This document shows positions 1 to 9,121 of a stretch of DNA of 64,000 bases, one piece after another. The position numbers were made by a program, and so were the translations under genes. The first letter of the stretch is position 1, and each line of letters opens with the position of its first letter. Below the pieces are notes generated by a model. That model was not told the origin of the DNA. It ran no database searches and saw nothing but the letters and a program-made list of their open reading frames with translations. Source of the stretch: Frateuria_A sp035943815 (GTDB taxonomy: Bacteria > Pseudomonadota > Gammaproteobacteria > Xanthomonadales > Rhodanobacteraceae); NCBI RefSeq assembly GCF_035943815.1, contig NZ_DASZBU010000001.1, positions 62,001-126,000 of the forward strand. The letters are read 5' to 3'.

Positions 1-467
1 AAGGGGCCGACAACGAACCCAAGGCGATCGTCTCCGGCCAGGTCGCCGACGAGGTCATCCAGATGATGGAAACGGTGACCGCCCCCGGCGGCACCGCAAC
101 CACGGCACGCATCGCCAACTATATCGTCGCGGGCAAGACCGGCACGGCGCACAAGGCTGCGGCCGGCGGCTACTCGCGCAACAACTACACGGCGGCATTC
201 GCCGGCGTGGTGCCCGCCAGCCATCCACGGCTGGTCGGCGTCGTGGTCATCGACGACCCGCAGAAGCGCAGCTACTACGGCGGCATGGTTTCCGCGCCCG
301 TGTTCGCGCGCGTGATGGAAGGAGCGCTGCGCCTGCTCGACGTGCCGCCGGACAATATCGGCCGTTGGTATGCCGGCGGCCCGCTGATGAGTCCGACCGG
401 CTTGGCCGGAAGCAAGCCGCCCACCGACCGGCCGGCCGACGACGGCGCGGTGGAGGAGGAGCCATGA
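1..467 (+). CDS. ftsI: Peptidoglycan transpeptidase FtsI (PBP3), 3' part only
   Basis: The gene enters from the left edge, so only about 154 C-terminal residues are visible (reading frame of base 3). They include the KTGT box (bases 135-146), the third active-site motif of penicillin-binding transpeptidases, followed by the strand-rich end of the transpeptidase domain. The position directly before murE in a division cluster identifies it as FtsI, the septal cross-linking enzyme that works with FtsW in the inner membrane. The serine SxxK and SxN motifs lie outside the window. Its stop overlaps the murE start (ATGA), which suggests translational coupling. Confidence 0.93.
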   Translation, partial: GADNEPKAIVSGQVADEVIQMMETVTAPGGTATTARIANYIVAGKTGTAHKAAAGGYSRNNYTAAFAGVVPASHPRLVGVVVIDDPQKRSYYGGMVSAPVFARVMEGALRLLDVPPDNIGRWYAGGPLMSPTGLAGSKPPTDRPADDGAVEEEP

Positions 468-1948
468 GCGCCATCGCGCTGGCCTACCTGCTGGAAGGTT
501 TCGCCGACGCGGGTGCGCTCGGCGATCTTCGTATCTGCGGCCTCACGCTCGACTCGCGTCAGGCGCAGCCGGGCTATGCCTTTGTGGCGTTGCGCGGCAC
601 CCGCGCGCACGGCATCGCCTTCGCCGCCGATGCGGTGGCACGCGGCGCCACGCTTGTTCTGGCGGAAACACCCGTGGTGGCCGGCTTCACGCCCGGCGTG
701 CCGGTGCTGTGGATCGATCGGCTGCATGCGCGCCTGGGCGAGATCGCCGCCCGCTTCTACGGCCACCCGTCGCGCGCCCTGCGGCTCATCGGCGTCACCG
801 GCACCAACGGCAAGACTTCCACCGTGCAGCTGATCACCCAGGCGCTGGCGCGGCTGGGCCATCGCGCGGCGAGCATCGGTACGCTGGGCGCGGGTCTCCA
901 CGGGCAGTTGGACGAAGGCGAGCGGACCACGCCGGACGCGATCAGCGTGCAGCGGCTGCTGGCGCGGTTCCGCGACCAGGGCGCGACGCACGTGACGATG
1001 GAGGTGTCCTCGCATGCCCTGGAGCAGGGTCGCGTGGGCGCCGTCGATTTCGAGGTCGCCGTCTTCACCAACCTCACCCGCGACCACCTCGATTACCACG
1101 GCACGATGGAAGCCTATGGCGCGGCCAAGGCCAAGCTGTTCGTCTGGCCCAGCCTGAAGGCTGCGGTGGTCAACGTGGACGATCCCTTCGGCTGCGAACT
1201 GGCCACGCGCCTGCCGGCCGGCGTGCGCCTCTTGCGCACCAGTGCCACGGATGCCGCCGGCACGGAGGTTGCCGCGCAGGCCATCGCCACGTCGGCCGAG
1301 GGGCTGGTGTTCGCGGTTCGCACGCCCTGGGGGGCGCAGGCGGTCCACAGCCCGCTGCTCGGACGCTTCAACGTGGAAAACCTGCTGGCCGTGATCGCTT
1401 GCCTGGGCGCACTGGGCGAACCGTTCGACCGCCTCGTCGAAGCGGTGCAATCGCTCACGCCGGTCAACGGACGCATGAACCGTATCGGTGGCGACGGCAG
1501 GCAGCCGCTGGTGGTGGTCGATTACGCCCATACCCCTGATGCGCTGGAGCAGGCGCTCACCGCACTGCGCGCGCATTGCGCCGGACGGCTGGTCTGCGTA
1601 TTCGGCTGCGGCGGCGAGCGCGATGCCGGCAAGCGGCCGCAGATGGGTGCGATCGCCCAGCGGCTGGCGGATGCGGCGATCGTCACCGACGACAACCCGC
1701 GCGGCGAAGACGGCGACGCCATCGTGGCGCAGATCCTCGCCGGCATGCGCCCGCCGGTGGCGGTCGAGCGCGATCGTGCGGTCGCCATCTCCCAGGCCAT
1801 CGTGCAGGCCGGCGCAGACGACGTCGTGCTGATCGCCGGCAAGGGCCACGAGACGTACCAGGACGGCGCCACCGGCAAGCACGCCTTCGACGACCTGGCG
1901 GTCGCGCGCGCCGTTCTCGCTCGGCCGGGCAAGGAGTCCCACGCATGA
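464..1948 (+). CDS. murE: UDP-MurNAc-tripeptide synthetase MurE (meso-DAP adding)
   Basis: 494 residues. This cytoplasmic Mur ligase adds the third amino acid of the peptidoglycan stem to UDP-MurNAc-L-Ala-D-Glu using ATP. The ATP loop VTGTNGKTS is at about residues 111-119. DNPR (residues 410-413) is the signature of enzymes that select meso-diaminopimelate rather than lysine, as expected for a Gram-negative cell. The ATG at 464 overlaps the ftsI stop and is preceded by a good GGAGGAG ribosome site; the frame is open further upstream but that part lies inside ftsI. Its own stop overlaps the murF start (ATGATG). Length and motifs are ordinary for the family. Confidence 0.97.
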   Translation: MSAIALAYLLEGFADAGALGDLRICGLTLDSRQAQPGYAFVALRGTRAHGIAFAADAVARGATLVLAETPVVAGFTPGVPVLWIDRLHARLGEIAARFYGHPSRALRLIGVTGTNGKTSTVQLITQALARLGHRAASIGTLGAGLHGQLDEGERTTPDAISVQRLLARFRDQGATHVTMEVSSHALEQGRVGAVDFEVAVFTNLTRDHLDYHGTMEAYGAAKAKLFVWPSLKAAVVNVDDPFGCELATRLPAGVRLLRTSATDAAGTEVAAQAIATSAEGLVFAVRTPWGAQAVHSPLLGRFNVENLLAVIACLGALGEPFDRLVEAVQSLTPVNGRMNRIGGDGRQPLVVVDYAHTPDALEQALTALRAHCAGRLVCVFGCGGERDAGKRPQMGAIAQRLADAAIVTDDNPRGEDGDAIVAQILAGMRPPVAVERDRAVAISQAIVQAGADDVVLIAGKGHETYQDGATGKHAFDDLAVARAVLARPGKESHA

Positions 1949-3315
1949 TGCGCCTCTCCGAAATCGCACTGTGGACCGGCGGCCGCCTGCTCGGCGCCGA
2001 CCTGGAGGTCGCCGGGGTGGCGATCGACACGCGCAAGCTCCAGCCCGGCGAGCTGTTCGTCGCGATCAAGGGCGAGCGCGTGGACGGGCACGACTTCGTG
2101 CGTGACGCGGCGTTGCACGGCGCTGCCGCGGCGCTGGTCACGCGCCGCGTGGACGTGGACATCCCGCAGGTCGTGGTGAACGACACCCAGCTCGCGCTCG
2201 GCGACCTGGCCAGCGCGGTGCGTGCGCAGCGCGACGTGCGCGTGGTCGGCATCACCGGCTCCAACGGCAAGACCACGGTCAAGACGCTGACCGCCTCGAT
2301 CCTCTCGCGTCACGGTCGCACCCATGTCAACGCGGGCAATTACAACAATGAATTGGGCCTGCCGCTGACCCTGCTGGCGATGCCGGCCGATGCCGAGTAC
2401 GCGGTGCTGGAGATGGGTGCGGGCAAGCCCGGCGACATCGCCTACCTTGCGGCCATCGCGCGGCCCGACATCGGCCTGGTCAACACCATCGCGCCGGCGC
2501 ATCTTGAGCGGATGGGCAGCCTGGAGGGCGTGGCGGAGACCAAGGGCGCGCTGTACCAGGCGCTGCCGGCCGACGGCGTGGCGATCATCAACGCGGACGA
2601 TGCGTTCGCCAGCTTCTTCGAAGGGTTGGCAGGTTCGCGCCGCACGCTGCATTTCGGCCTTGGCGCGCGGGTGGACGTCGGCGCGACCATCCTGGAGCAG
2701 CGCCTGGACGGCTCCCGCTTCGTGTTGCACACGGGCCAGGGCGAGGCCGAGGTGAACCTGCCACTGGCCGGTCGCCACAACGTCGCCAACGCGCTGGCGG
2801 CAAGCGCGATTGCACTGGCGCTCGACGTGCCGCTTGCGACCATCACGGCGGGCCTGATGCATGTGCCCGGTGTGGCCGGACGGCTGCGCCTGGAGGCGAT
2901 GGAGGGCGGCTGGGCGCTGATCGACGACAGCTACAACGCCAACCCCGGCTCGGTCGGCGCGGCTATCGACACGCTGGCGCTGGCCGCCGGCGAGCGCTGG
3001 CTGGTGCTGGGCGACATGGCCGAACTCGGACCCGAGGCGCGCGAACTGCACGCTGGTATCGGGTCGCGGGCGAAGGCGGCGGGCATCGAGCGGCTGTTCG
3101 CCGTCGGGCCGCTGAGCCTCGCGGCGGTGCAGGCCTTCGGTGCGGGTGCCGAGCACTACGCGGACAAGGCCGCGCTCGCCGCCGCGCTGGCCAGTCAACT
3201 GCATGCGGGCGTGACCTGTCTGGTCAAGGGCTCGCGTTCGGCCGGCATGGAGCAGGTGGTCGCCGCCCTCAGACAAACCACGAACGCCTCCGGAGGCCCC
3301 ATCGATGCTGCTTGA
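1945..3315 (+). CDS. murF: UDP-MurNAc-tripeptide:D-Ala-D-Ala ligase MurF
   Basis: 456 residues. It completes the soluble peptidoglycan precursor by joining D-Ala-D-Ala (made by the Ddl encoded downstream) to the MurE product. The ATP loop GITGSNGKTT is visible in the central domain, and the order MurF N-domain, central ligase, C-domain is normal. ATG 1945 is chosen because it overlaps the murE stop and gives the usual N-terminus MMRLSEIA; the second ATG at 1948 is an equally possible start. Its 3' end overlaps the mraY start by 11 bases. Confidence 0.96.
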   Translation: MMRLSEIALWTGGRLLGADLEVAGVAIDTRKLQPGELFVAIKGERVDGHDFVRDAALHGAAAALVTRRVDVDIPQVVVNDTQLALGDLASAVRAQRDVRVVGITGSNGKTTVKTLTASILSRHGRTHVNAGNYNNELGLPLTLLAMPADAEYAVLEMGAGKPGDIAYLAAIARPDIGLVNTIAPAHLERMGSLEGVAETKGALYQALPADGVAIINADDAFASFFEGLAGSRRTLHFGLGARVDVGATILEQRLDGSRFVLHTGQGEAEVNLPLAGRHNVANALAASAIALALDVPLATITAGLMHVPGVAGRLRLEAMEGGWALIDDSYNANPGSVGAAIDTLALAAGERWLVLGDMAELGPEARELHAGIGSRAKAAGIERLFAVGPLSLAAVQAFGAGAEHYADKAALAAALASQLHAGVTCLVKGSRSAGMEQVVAALRQTTNASGGPIDAA

Positions 3316-4387
3316 GTTGGCCGACTGGCTGGCACGGCATTTCACCGCCCTGCATCTGTTCCAGTACATCACCTTCCGCACGATCATGGCCGCGCTCACC
3401 GCATTGGCGATGTCGTTGCTGCTCGGCCCGGGCCTGATCGTGCGGCTGGCCGCGCTCAAGGCCGGCCAGGTGGTGCGCAGCGACGGCCCGCAGACGCACC
3501 TGGTCAAGGCTGGCACGCCGACCATGGGCGGGGTGATGATCCTGCTGGCGATCGCCATCGCCACGCTGCTGTGGGCCGACCTGCACAACCGCTACGTGTG
3601 GATCGTGCTGGCCGTGCTGATCGCCTTCGGCGCGATCGGCTTCTACGACGACTACAAGAAGCTGGTGCTCAAGGACAGCCGCGGGCTGGCCTCGCGCTGG
3701 AAGTACTTCTGGCAGTCGGTGTTCGGCCTGGCGGCGGCGGTGTTCCTCTACCGCGCCGCGGTGCTGCCGGCAGAAACAGCGCTGTACGTGCCGCTGTTCA
3801 AGCAGGTGGCGGTGCCGCTGGGTGTCATGTTCGTGGTCATCGCCTACTTTATGGTGGTCGGCTTCTCCAACGCGGTGAACCTCACCGATGGCCTGGACGG
3901 CCTGGCGATCATGCCCTCGGTGCTGGTCTCCGGCGCGCTGGGCGTGTTCGCTTACCTCGCCGGCAACAAGGTGTTCTCCGAGTACCTGGGGATTCCCTCG
4001 ATCCCCGGCGCGGGCGAGCTTTCGATCTTCTGCGGCGCGCTGGCCGGCGCGGGGCTGGGCTTCCTCTGGTTCAACACCTACCCGGCGCAGGTGTTCATGG
4101 GCGACGTGGGCGCGCTCGCCATCGGCGCCGCGCTGGCCTGCGTGGCGGTGATCGTGCGCCAGGAGATCGTGCTGATCGTGATGGGCGGCGTGTTCGTGCT
4201 GGAGACCGTGTCGGTGATGCTGCAGGTGGCGAGCTTCAAGCTCACCGGCAAGCGCATCTTCCGCATGGCGCCGATCCACCATCACTTCGAGCTCAAGGGC
4301 TGGCCCGAGCCGCGGGTGATCGTGCGCTTCTGGATCATCAGCGTCGTGCTGGTGCTGATCGGCCTTGCCACGTTGAAGGTGCGCTGA
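3305..4387 (+). CDS. mraY: Phospho-MurNAc-pentapeptide translocase MraY
   Basis: 360 residues, the same length as E. coli MraY. This integral membrane enzyme moves phospho-MurNAc-pentapeptide onto undecaprenyl phosphate to form lipid I. About ten hydrophobic segments are visible. Conserved cytoplasmic motifs are present: YDDYKK after the third segment (the Asp-Asp pair), NLTDGLDGLA, and the HHHFELKGW histidine motif near the end. The start overlaps the end of murF by 11 bases; ftsW follows after 3 bases. Confidence 0.97.
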   Translation: MLLELADWLARHFTALHLFQYITFRTIMAALTALAMSLLLGPGLIVRLAALKAGQVVRSDGPQTHLVKAGTPTMGGVMILLAIAIATLLWADLHNRYVWIVLAVLIAFGAIGFYDDYKKLVLKDSRGLASRWKYFWQSVFGLAAAVFLYRAAVLPAETALYVPLFKQVAVPLGVMFVVIAYFMVVGFSNAVNLTDGLDGLAIMPSVLVSGALGVFAYLAGNKVFSEYLGIPSIPGAGELSIFCGALAGAGLGFLWFNTYPAQVFMGDVGALAIGAALACVAVIVRQEIVLIVMGGVFVLETVSVMLQVASFKLTGKRIFRMAPIHHHFELKGWPEPRVIVRFWIISVVLVLIGLATLKVR

Positions 4388-4390
4388 CCC

Positions 4391-5632
4391 ATGTTCGGCT
4401 TCGGTTCCAGCCAGGCGATCAAGCGGCACGGGCCGCGCGGCAGCTTCGACCTGCCGCTCTTGGTCGCGCTCGTCGGGCTGGCCAGCATGGGCGTGGTGAT
4501 GGTCACCTCCAGCTCCATCGCCGTGGCCGACAGCCAGCACATCGGCGCGTTCTACTACCTCAAGAAGCACCTTTTCTATCTCGCGCTCGGGTTGCTGCTG
4601 GCCGGCGCGGCCATGCGCACCGAGCTCAAGCAGGTGGAGAAGTACGCCTTTCCCTTGCTGATACTCGGCGTAGCCATGCTGCTGGCGGTGTTCGTGCCGC
4701 ACCTGGGCATGCGCATCAACGGTGCGCGGCGCTGGCTCAACCTGATCGTGCTGAGCTTCCAGCCGGTCGAGGCGGTCAAGCTGATCCTGGTGGTGTACGT
4801 GGCGAGCTTTCTGGTGCGCCACCGCGAGAGCGTGGAAACCAAGTTCTGGGGCCTGCTGCGGCCAGTGCTGGTCGCCGGCGTCATCGTGCTGCTGTTGCTG
4901 GCGCAGCCGGACTTCGGTTCGGCCACGCTGGTGATCGCGGTCACCATCGGCATGGTCTGGCTGGGCGGCGCGCGTCCGCTTTATCTGATGCTGATGGGCC
5001 TGCCGCTGATGCCGCTGCTGGCGATAGCCGCCACCAGCGAGAGCTACCGCATGAAGCGGCTGACCTCGTTCATGGACCCGTGGAAGGATCCGTTCAACGA
5101 CGGCTTCCAGCTGACCCAGTCGCTGATGGCGATCGGCCGCGGCGAGTGGACCGGCGTGGGGCTGGGCTCGAGCGTGCTCAAGCTTTCCTACCTGCCCGAG
5201 GCACACACCGACTTCATCCTGGCGGTGATCGGCGAGGAACTGGGGCTGGCCGGCATCCTGCTGGTGGTCGGGCTGTTCGCGCTCGCGGTCGGGCGTGGCC
5301 TGTACCTGGGCCTGAAAGGCGTGGAGGTGGGGCAGCGCTTCGCCGGCTACGTCGCCTTCGGCATCTCCCTGATGCTCGGCTTGCAGGCGATGGTGTCGAT
5401 TGGCGTGAACCTGGGCGCGCTGCCGACCAAGGGCCTGACCCTGCCGCTGATCAGCTCGGGCGGTTCCTCGGTGTTGCTGACCTGCGCCATGGCCGGCGTG
5501 CTGCTGCGGGCCACCTTCGAGATCAACCGCGCGCTGGATGCGCGCCAGATGGCCACGCGCATGCCGGCAATGGCCGTGGCGGACGCGAACGCGGCGGCGG
5601 CGCCGCGTGAGCGCGAGGCAGTGGCGGCATGA
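4391..5632 (+). CDS. ftsW: SEDS-family septal glycan polymerase FtsW
   Basis: 413 residues with about ten membrane segments. FtsW is a SEDS-family peptidoglycan glycosyltransferase that polymerises lipid II at the septum with FtsI. The family stretch around PEAHTDFILAVIGEELG is present in the second half, with a conserved region near the last segments reading LPLISSGGSS. Position between mraY and murG distinguishes it from the paralog RodA. It has a cytoplasmic N-tail of about 20 residues and a charged, Ala-rich C-tail of about 30 residues. The stop overlaps the murG ATG. Confidence 0.95.
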   Translation: MFGFGSSQAIKRHGPRGSFDLPLLVALVGLASMGVVMVTSSSIAVADSQHIGAFYYLKKHLFYLALGLLLAGAAMRTELKQVEKYAFPLLILGVAMLLAVFVPHLGMRINGARRWLNLIVLSFQPVEAVKLILVVYVASFLVRHRESVETKFWGLLRPVLVAGVIVLLLLAQPDFGSATLVIAVTIGMVWLGGARPLYLMLMGLPLMPLLAIAATSESYRMKRLTSFMDPWKDPFNDGFQLTQSLMAIGRGEWTGVGLGSSVLKLSYLPEAHTDFILAVIGEELGLAGILLVVGLFALAVGRGLYLGLKGVEVGQRFAGYVAFGISLMLGLQAMVSIGVNLGALPTKGLTLPLISSGGSSVLLTCAMAGVLLRATFEINRALDARQMATRMPAMAVADANAAAAPREREAVAA

Positions 5633-6717
5633 GCGCGACCCGTCCCGTCCTCATCATGGCCGGCGGCACCGGCGGCCACATCTTTCCTGGTCTGGCGGTG
5701 GCCGACGTGCTGCGCGCGCAGGGCGTGCCGGTGGCCTGGTTGGGCGCGGCCGGCGGCATGGAAACGCGGGTAGTGCCGGCGCATGGCCTGGAACTGCATA
5801 CCGTTGCGGTCGGCGGTTTGCGCGGCAAGGGCTGGAAGACGCGCCTGCTGGCGCCGCTGATGCTGGTGCGCGCGCTCGTCGCCTCGCTGCGCGTGCTGCG
5901 CCGCGTGCGTCCGCGCAGCGTGTTGTCGATGGGCGGCTACGTGGCCGGCCCCGGCGGCGTCGCCGCGCGGCTGACCGGCACGCCGCTGCTGGTGCACGAG
6001 CAGAACCGCGTGGCCGGCTACACCAACCGCAAGCTGGCCGGTTTCGCCGGGCGCGTGCTGGCTGGTTTCGCCGATGCCTTGCCCAATGGCGAGTGGGTCG
6101 GCAACCCGGTGCGCGCGAGCATCGCCGCGTTGCCTGTTCCCGCCGAGCGTTTCGCCGCCCACGCCGGACGATCGCGCCTGCTGGTGCTGGGCGGCAGCCT
6201 CGGCGCGCGCGCGCTGAATCTGGCGCTGCCCCGGGCGCTCGCCTTGATGCCGTCCGAACAACGCCCCACCGTGCGCCACCAATGCGGCGCACGCGGCCTG
6301 GACGAGACGCGCCAGGCCTATGGGCAGGCCGGCGTCGAGGCCGACGTGGTGCCCTTCATCGAGGACATGGCCGCCGCCTACGGCTGGGCCGACCTCGCCG
6401 TGTGCCGAGCCGGCGCACTGACTATCGCCGAGCTCACCGCCGCGGGCCTGGGCGCCGTGCTGGTGCCGTTCCCGCACGCGGTGGACGATCACCAGACCGG
6501 CAACGCACAGGCGCTGGTGCAGGCCGGCGGCGCCCAACTGATCCAGGAACGTGATTTGGACGTGGAAAATCTCGCGCAGCGGCTCGCCGTGCTGCTCGGC
6601 GACCGTGCACGGCTGGCCGCGATGGCCGCGGCCGCGCGTACGCAAGCCAAACCCGACGCAGCCCAAGCGATCGCCGCCGCTTGTCTCGAAGCAGCCCGCC
6701 CGGAGGTGGCCGCATGA
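5629..6717 (+). CDS. murG: UDP-GlcNAc:lipid I transferase MurG
   Basis: 362 residues. This GT28-fold enzyme at the inner face of the membrane adds GlcNAc to lipid I to form lipid II. The N-terminal glycine motif GGTGGHIFPG (residues about 11-20) is diagnostic. The C-terminal half carries the nucleotide-sugar binding region, including the CRAGALTIAELTAAG stretch and the PFPHAVDDHQTGNA loop. Start ATG 5629 overlaps the ftsW stop (ATGA), and the stop overlaps the murC start. Confidence 0.97.
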   Translation: MSATRPVLIMAGGTGGHIFPGLAVADVLRAQGVPVAWLGAAGGMETRVVPAHGLELHTVAVGGLRGKGWKTRLLAPLMLVRALVASLRVLRRVRPRSVLSMGGYVAGPGGVAARLTGTPLLVHEQNRVAGYTNRKLAGFAGRVLAGFADALPNGEWVGNPVRASIAALPVPAERFAAHAGRSRLLVLGGSLGARALNLALPRALALMPSEQRPTVRHQCGARGLDETRQAYGQAGVEADVVPFIEDMAAAYGWADLAVCRAGALTIAELTAAGLGAVLVPFPHAVDDHQTGNAQALVQAGGAQLIQERDLDVENLAQRLAVLLGDRARLAAMAAAARTQAKPDAAQAIAAACLEAARPEVAA

Positions 6718-8153
6718 CTCCGCGCCGCCTGCTCGCGCACGAAGACCTGATGAGCACCTTCCGCCGCGTGCACTTCATCGGCATCGGCGGCGTGGGCATG
6801 AGCGGCATCGCCGAGGTGCTGCACAACCTGGGCTATGCCGTGTCCGGTTCGGACCGGGCCAATTCGTCCACGGCGCAGCGGCTGGCCGCGCTCGGCATCG
6901 TCGTGTACGTCGGCCACGAGGCCGCGCACGTGGGCGACGCCGACGTGGTGGTGACCTCCAGCGCGATCCGCCAGGACAATCCCGAGCTCGTCGCCGCGCG
7001 TGCGGCGCGCATCCCCGTGATCCCGCGCGCAGAGATGCTGGGCGAGCTGATGCGCTTCCGCCGCGGCATCGCCATCGCCGGCACGCACGGCAAGACCACC
7101 ACCACCAGCCTGGTTGCCAGCGTGCTGGCCGAGGCCAACTACGATCCGACCTTCGTGATCGGCGGCCAGCTCAACGCCGCCGGCGCCAATGCGCGGTTGG
7201 GAACCGGCCAGTACCTGGTGGCCGAGGCGGACGAGTCGGATGGCTCGTTCCTGCTGCTCTCGCCGGTGATCGCGGCGGTCACCAACATCGACGCCGATCA
7301 CCTGGAGAACTATGGCGGCGACTTCGCGCAGGTGAAGAAGGCCTTCGCCGATTTCCTGCACCGGCTGCCGTTCTACGGCCTTGCCGTGCTGTGTGTCGAC
7401 GACGAGGAAGTGGCGAAGCTGGCCAAGGACACCACGCGCCGCGTGATGACCTACGGCATCGCCGCCGCCGATGCCGACGTGCGCGCTGCCAACGTGCGCC
7501 AGGACGGCTTCCAGATGCGCTTCGACCTGCACCTGCCCAGCCGCGCCGAGCGGCTGCCGGTGACGCTCAACCTGCCGGGCCGGCACAACGTGCTCAACGC
7601 GCTGGCGGCCGCCACCATCGGCTGGCAGCTGGGCGTCGGCGCCGAGGCGATCGCGCGCGCGCTGGAAAATTTCCAGGGCGTGGGCCGCCGCTTCCACCGT
7701 CGCGGCGAGCTCGCGCTCGATCACGGCAGCGTGCTGCTGGTCGATGACTACGGCCACCATCCGCGCGAACTCGCCGCGGTGTTCGCCGCCGCCCGCGGCG
7801 GCTGGCCGGGGCGCCGCCTTGTGGTCGGCTTTCAGCCGCACCGTTACAGCCGCACGCGCGACCTGCTGGACGATTTCGCCAATGTGCTGGCCGAGGCCGA
7901 CGTGCTGGTTCTCACCGATGTCTACCCCGCCGGCGAGGCGCCGATCGCCGGCGCCGACGGCCGCGCGCTGGCCCGCGCCGTGCGCGCGCGCGGCAAGGTC
8001 GACCCGGTGCTGATCGAGCATCCGCGCGACTTCAAGGACGCTCTGCCGACGCTGCTGCGCGACGGCGACCTCCTGCTGCTGCTCGGCGCCGGCGACATCG
8101 GTGCAGCGGCGGTGGAGATCGCGCAGGCCGGCCACCTGAGGACCACCAAGTGA
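6714..8153 (+). CDS. murC: UDP-N-acetylmuramate:L-alanine ligase MurC
   Basis: 479 residues. First of the Mur ligases in pathway order: it adds L-Ala to UDP-MurNAc. The N-terminal nucleotide-binding motif HFIGIGGVGMSG begins near residue 20, and the ATP loop GTHGKTT is at residues 123-129. ATG 6714 is chosen because it overlaps the murG stop (ATGA) and has GGAGG about ten bases upstream; ATG 6750 would remove 12 residues and is a weaker alternative. The 3' end overlaps the GTG of ddl. Confidence 0.96.
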   Translation: MTPRRLLAHEDLMSTFRRVHFIGIGGVGMSGIAEVLHNLGYAVSGSDRANSSTAQRLAALGIVVYVGHEAAHVGDADVVVTSSAIRQDNPELVAARAARIPVIPRAEMLGELMRFRRGIAIAGTHGKTTTTSLVASVLAEANYDPTFVIGGQLNAAGANARLGTGQYLVAEADESDGSFLLLSPVIAAVTNIDADHLENYGGDFAQVKKAFADFLHRLPFYGLAVLCVDDEEVAKLAKDTTRRVMTYGIAAADADVRAANVRQDGFQMRFDLHLPSRAERLPVTLNLPGRHNVLNALAAATIGWQLGVGAEAIARALENFQGVGRRFHRRGELALDHGSVLLVDDYGHHPRELAAVFAAARGGWPGRRLVVGFQPHRYSRTRDLLDDFANVLAEADVLVLTDVYPAGEAPIAGADGRALARAVRARGKVDPVLIEHPRDFKDALPTLLRDGDLLLLLGAGDIGAAAVEIAQAGHLRTTK

Positions 8154-9121
8154 ACACGCCGAACAAGATCACGCCCGCAAAGATCAGCGACCCCGCCCAG
8201 TTCGGCCGCGTGGCCGTAGTGATGGGCGGCAGCTCCGCCGAACGCGAGGTATCGCTGGACTCCGGCCGCAACGTGCTGGCGGCGCTCACGGGCCGCGGCG
8301 TCGACGCGCACGCCATCGACGGCATCCCGGCGTTGCTCGACGCGCTGCGCGCCGGCCACTTCGCGCGCGTGTTCAACATCCTGCACGGCCAGCACGGCGG
8401 TGGCGAGGACGGCGTGCTGCAGGGAGCGCTGGAATCGCTCAACGTGCCCTACACCGGCTCGGGCGTACTCGGCTCCGCGCTGTCGATGGACAAGGTGCGC
8501 TCCAAGCGCGTATGGCAATCACTTGGTTTGCCTACGCCTAAGTTCGTCGCGTTGGTTCGCGGCTCGGGCGCGGACGCCATTCATGCGGCGGCCAGGCAGG
8601 TGGGTTTCCCGCTGATCGTCAAGCCGGCCTGCGAGGGTTCCAGCGTGGGCGTGACCCGCGTGTTCGAGGAAGGCCAGCTGGACAGCGCCGTGGAGCTTGC
8701 CGCCCGCTACCCGGGCGACCTGCTGATGGAAACCCTGATCGAGGGCGAGGAGATGACCGTCGCCATCCTCGGCCGCCAGGTGCTGCCCTCGATCCACATC
8801 GTGCCCAAGGGCGCGTTCTACGACTACAACGCCAAGTACGTCGCCGAGGACACCCAGTACCTCTGCCCCGGACTCGAGGGTGCGGCCGAGGACGAACTGC
8901 GCGCGCTGGCGCTGCAGGCGTTCGACGCGCTCGGCTGCTATGGCTGGGGCCGTGTCGACGTGATGCGCGACCGCCAGGGCCGCAACTGGCTGCTGGAGGT
9001 GAACACCGCGCCGGGCATGACCTCGCACTCGCTGGTGCCCAAGGCGGCCAAGGCCGCCGGCATCGAATACGACGAGGTGTGCTGGCGCGTGCTGGAAACC
9101 AGCTTCCGGGAGGGCCTGTGA
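8150..9121 (+). CDS. ddl: D-alanine:D-alanine ligase Ddl
   Basis: 323 residues, an ATP-grasp ligase of the DdlB type found in dcw clusters. It supplies D-Ala-D-Ala to MurF. Visible signatures are the N-terminal VVMGGSSAEREVSLDSG, the HGQHGGGEDG loop, KPACEGSSVGV in the ATP-grasp core and LEVNTAPGMTSHS near the C-terminus. It starts with GTG at 8150, overlapping the murC stop (GTGA) behind a GAGGA ribosome site. The stop overlaps the GTG of ftsQ in the same way. Confidence 0.96.
   Translation: MNTPNKITPAKISDPAQFGRVAVVMGGSSAEREVSLDSGRNVLAALTGRGVDAHAIDGIPALLDALRAGHFARVFNILHGQHGGGEDGVLQGALESLNVPYTGSGVLGSALSMDKVRSKRVWQSLGLPTPKFVALVRGSGADAIHAAARQVGFPLIVKPACEGSSVGVTRVFEEGQLDSAVELAARYPGDLLMETLIEGEEMTVAILGRQVLPSIHIVPKGAFYDYNAKYVAEDTQYLCPGLEGAAEDELRALALQAFDALGCYGWGRVDVMRDRQGRNWLLEVNTAPGMTSHSLVPKAAKAAGIEYDEVCWRVLETSFREGL

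Noticed and set aside
275..1969. Long open frame on the minus strand over murE
   Set aside because: Composition (Arg/Gly/His-rich) and lack of motifs are those of an antisense shadow of a high-GC gene; murE in the other strand is certain.
3269..5206. 645-codon minus-strand frame over mraY/ftsW
   Set aside because: Extremely His/Gln/Arg-rich reverse of membrane-protein codons; no ribosome site or family resemblance.
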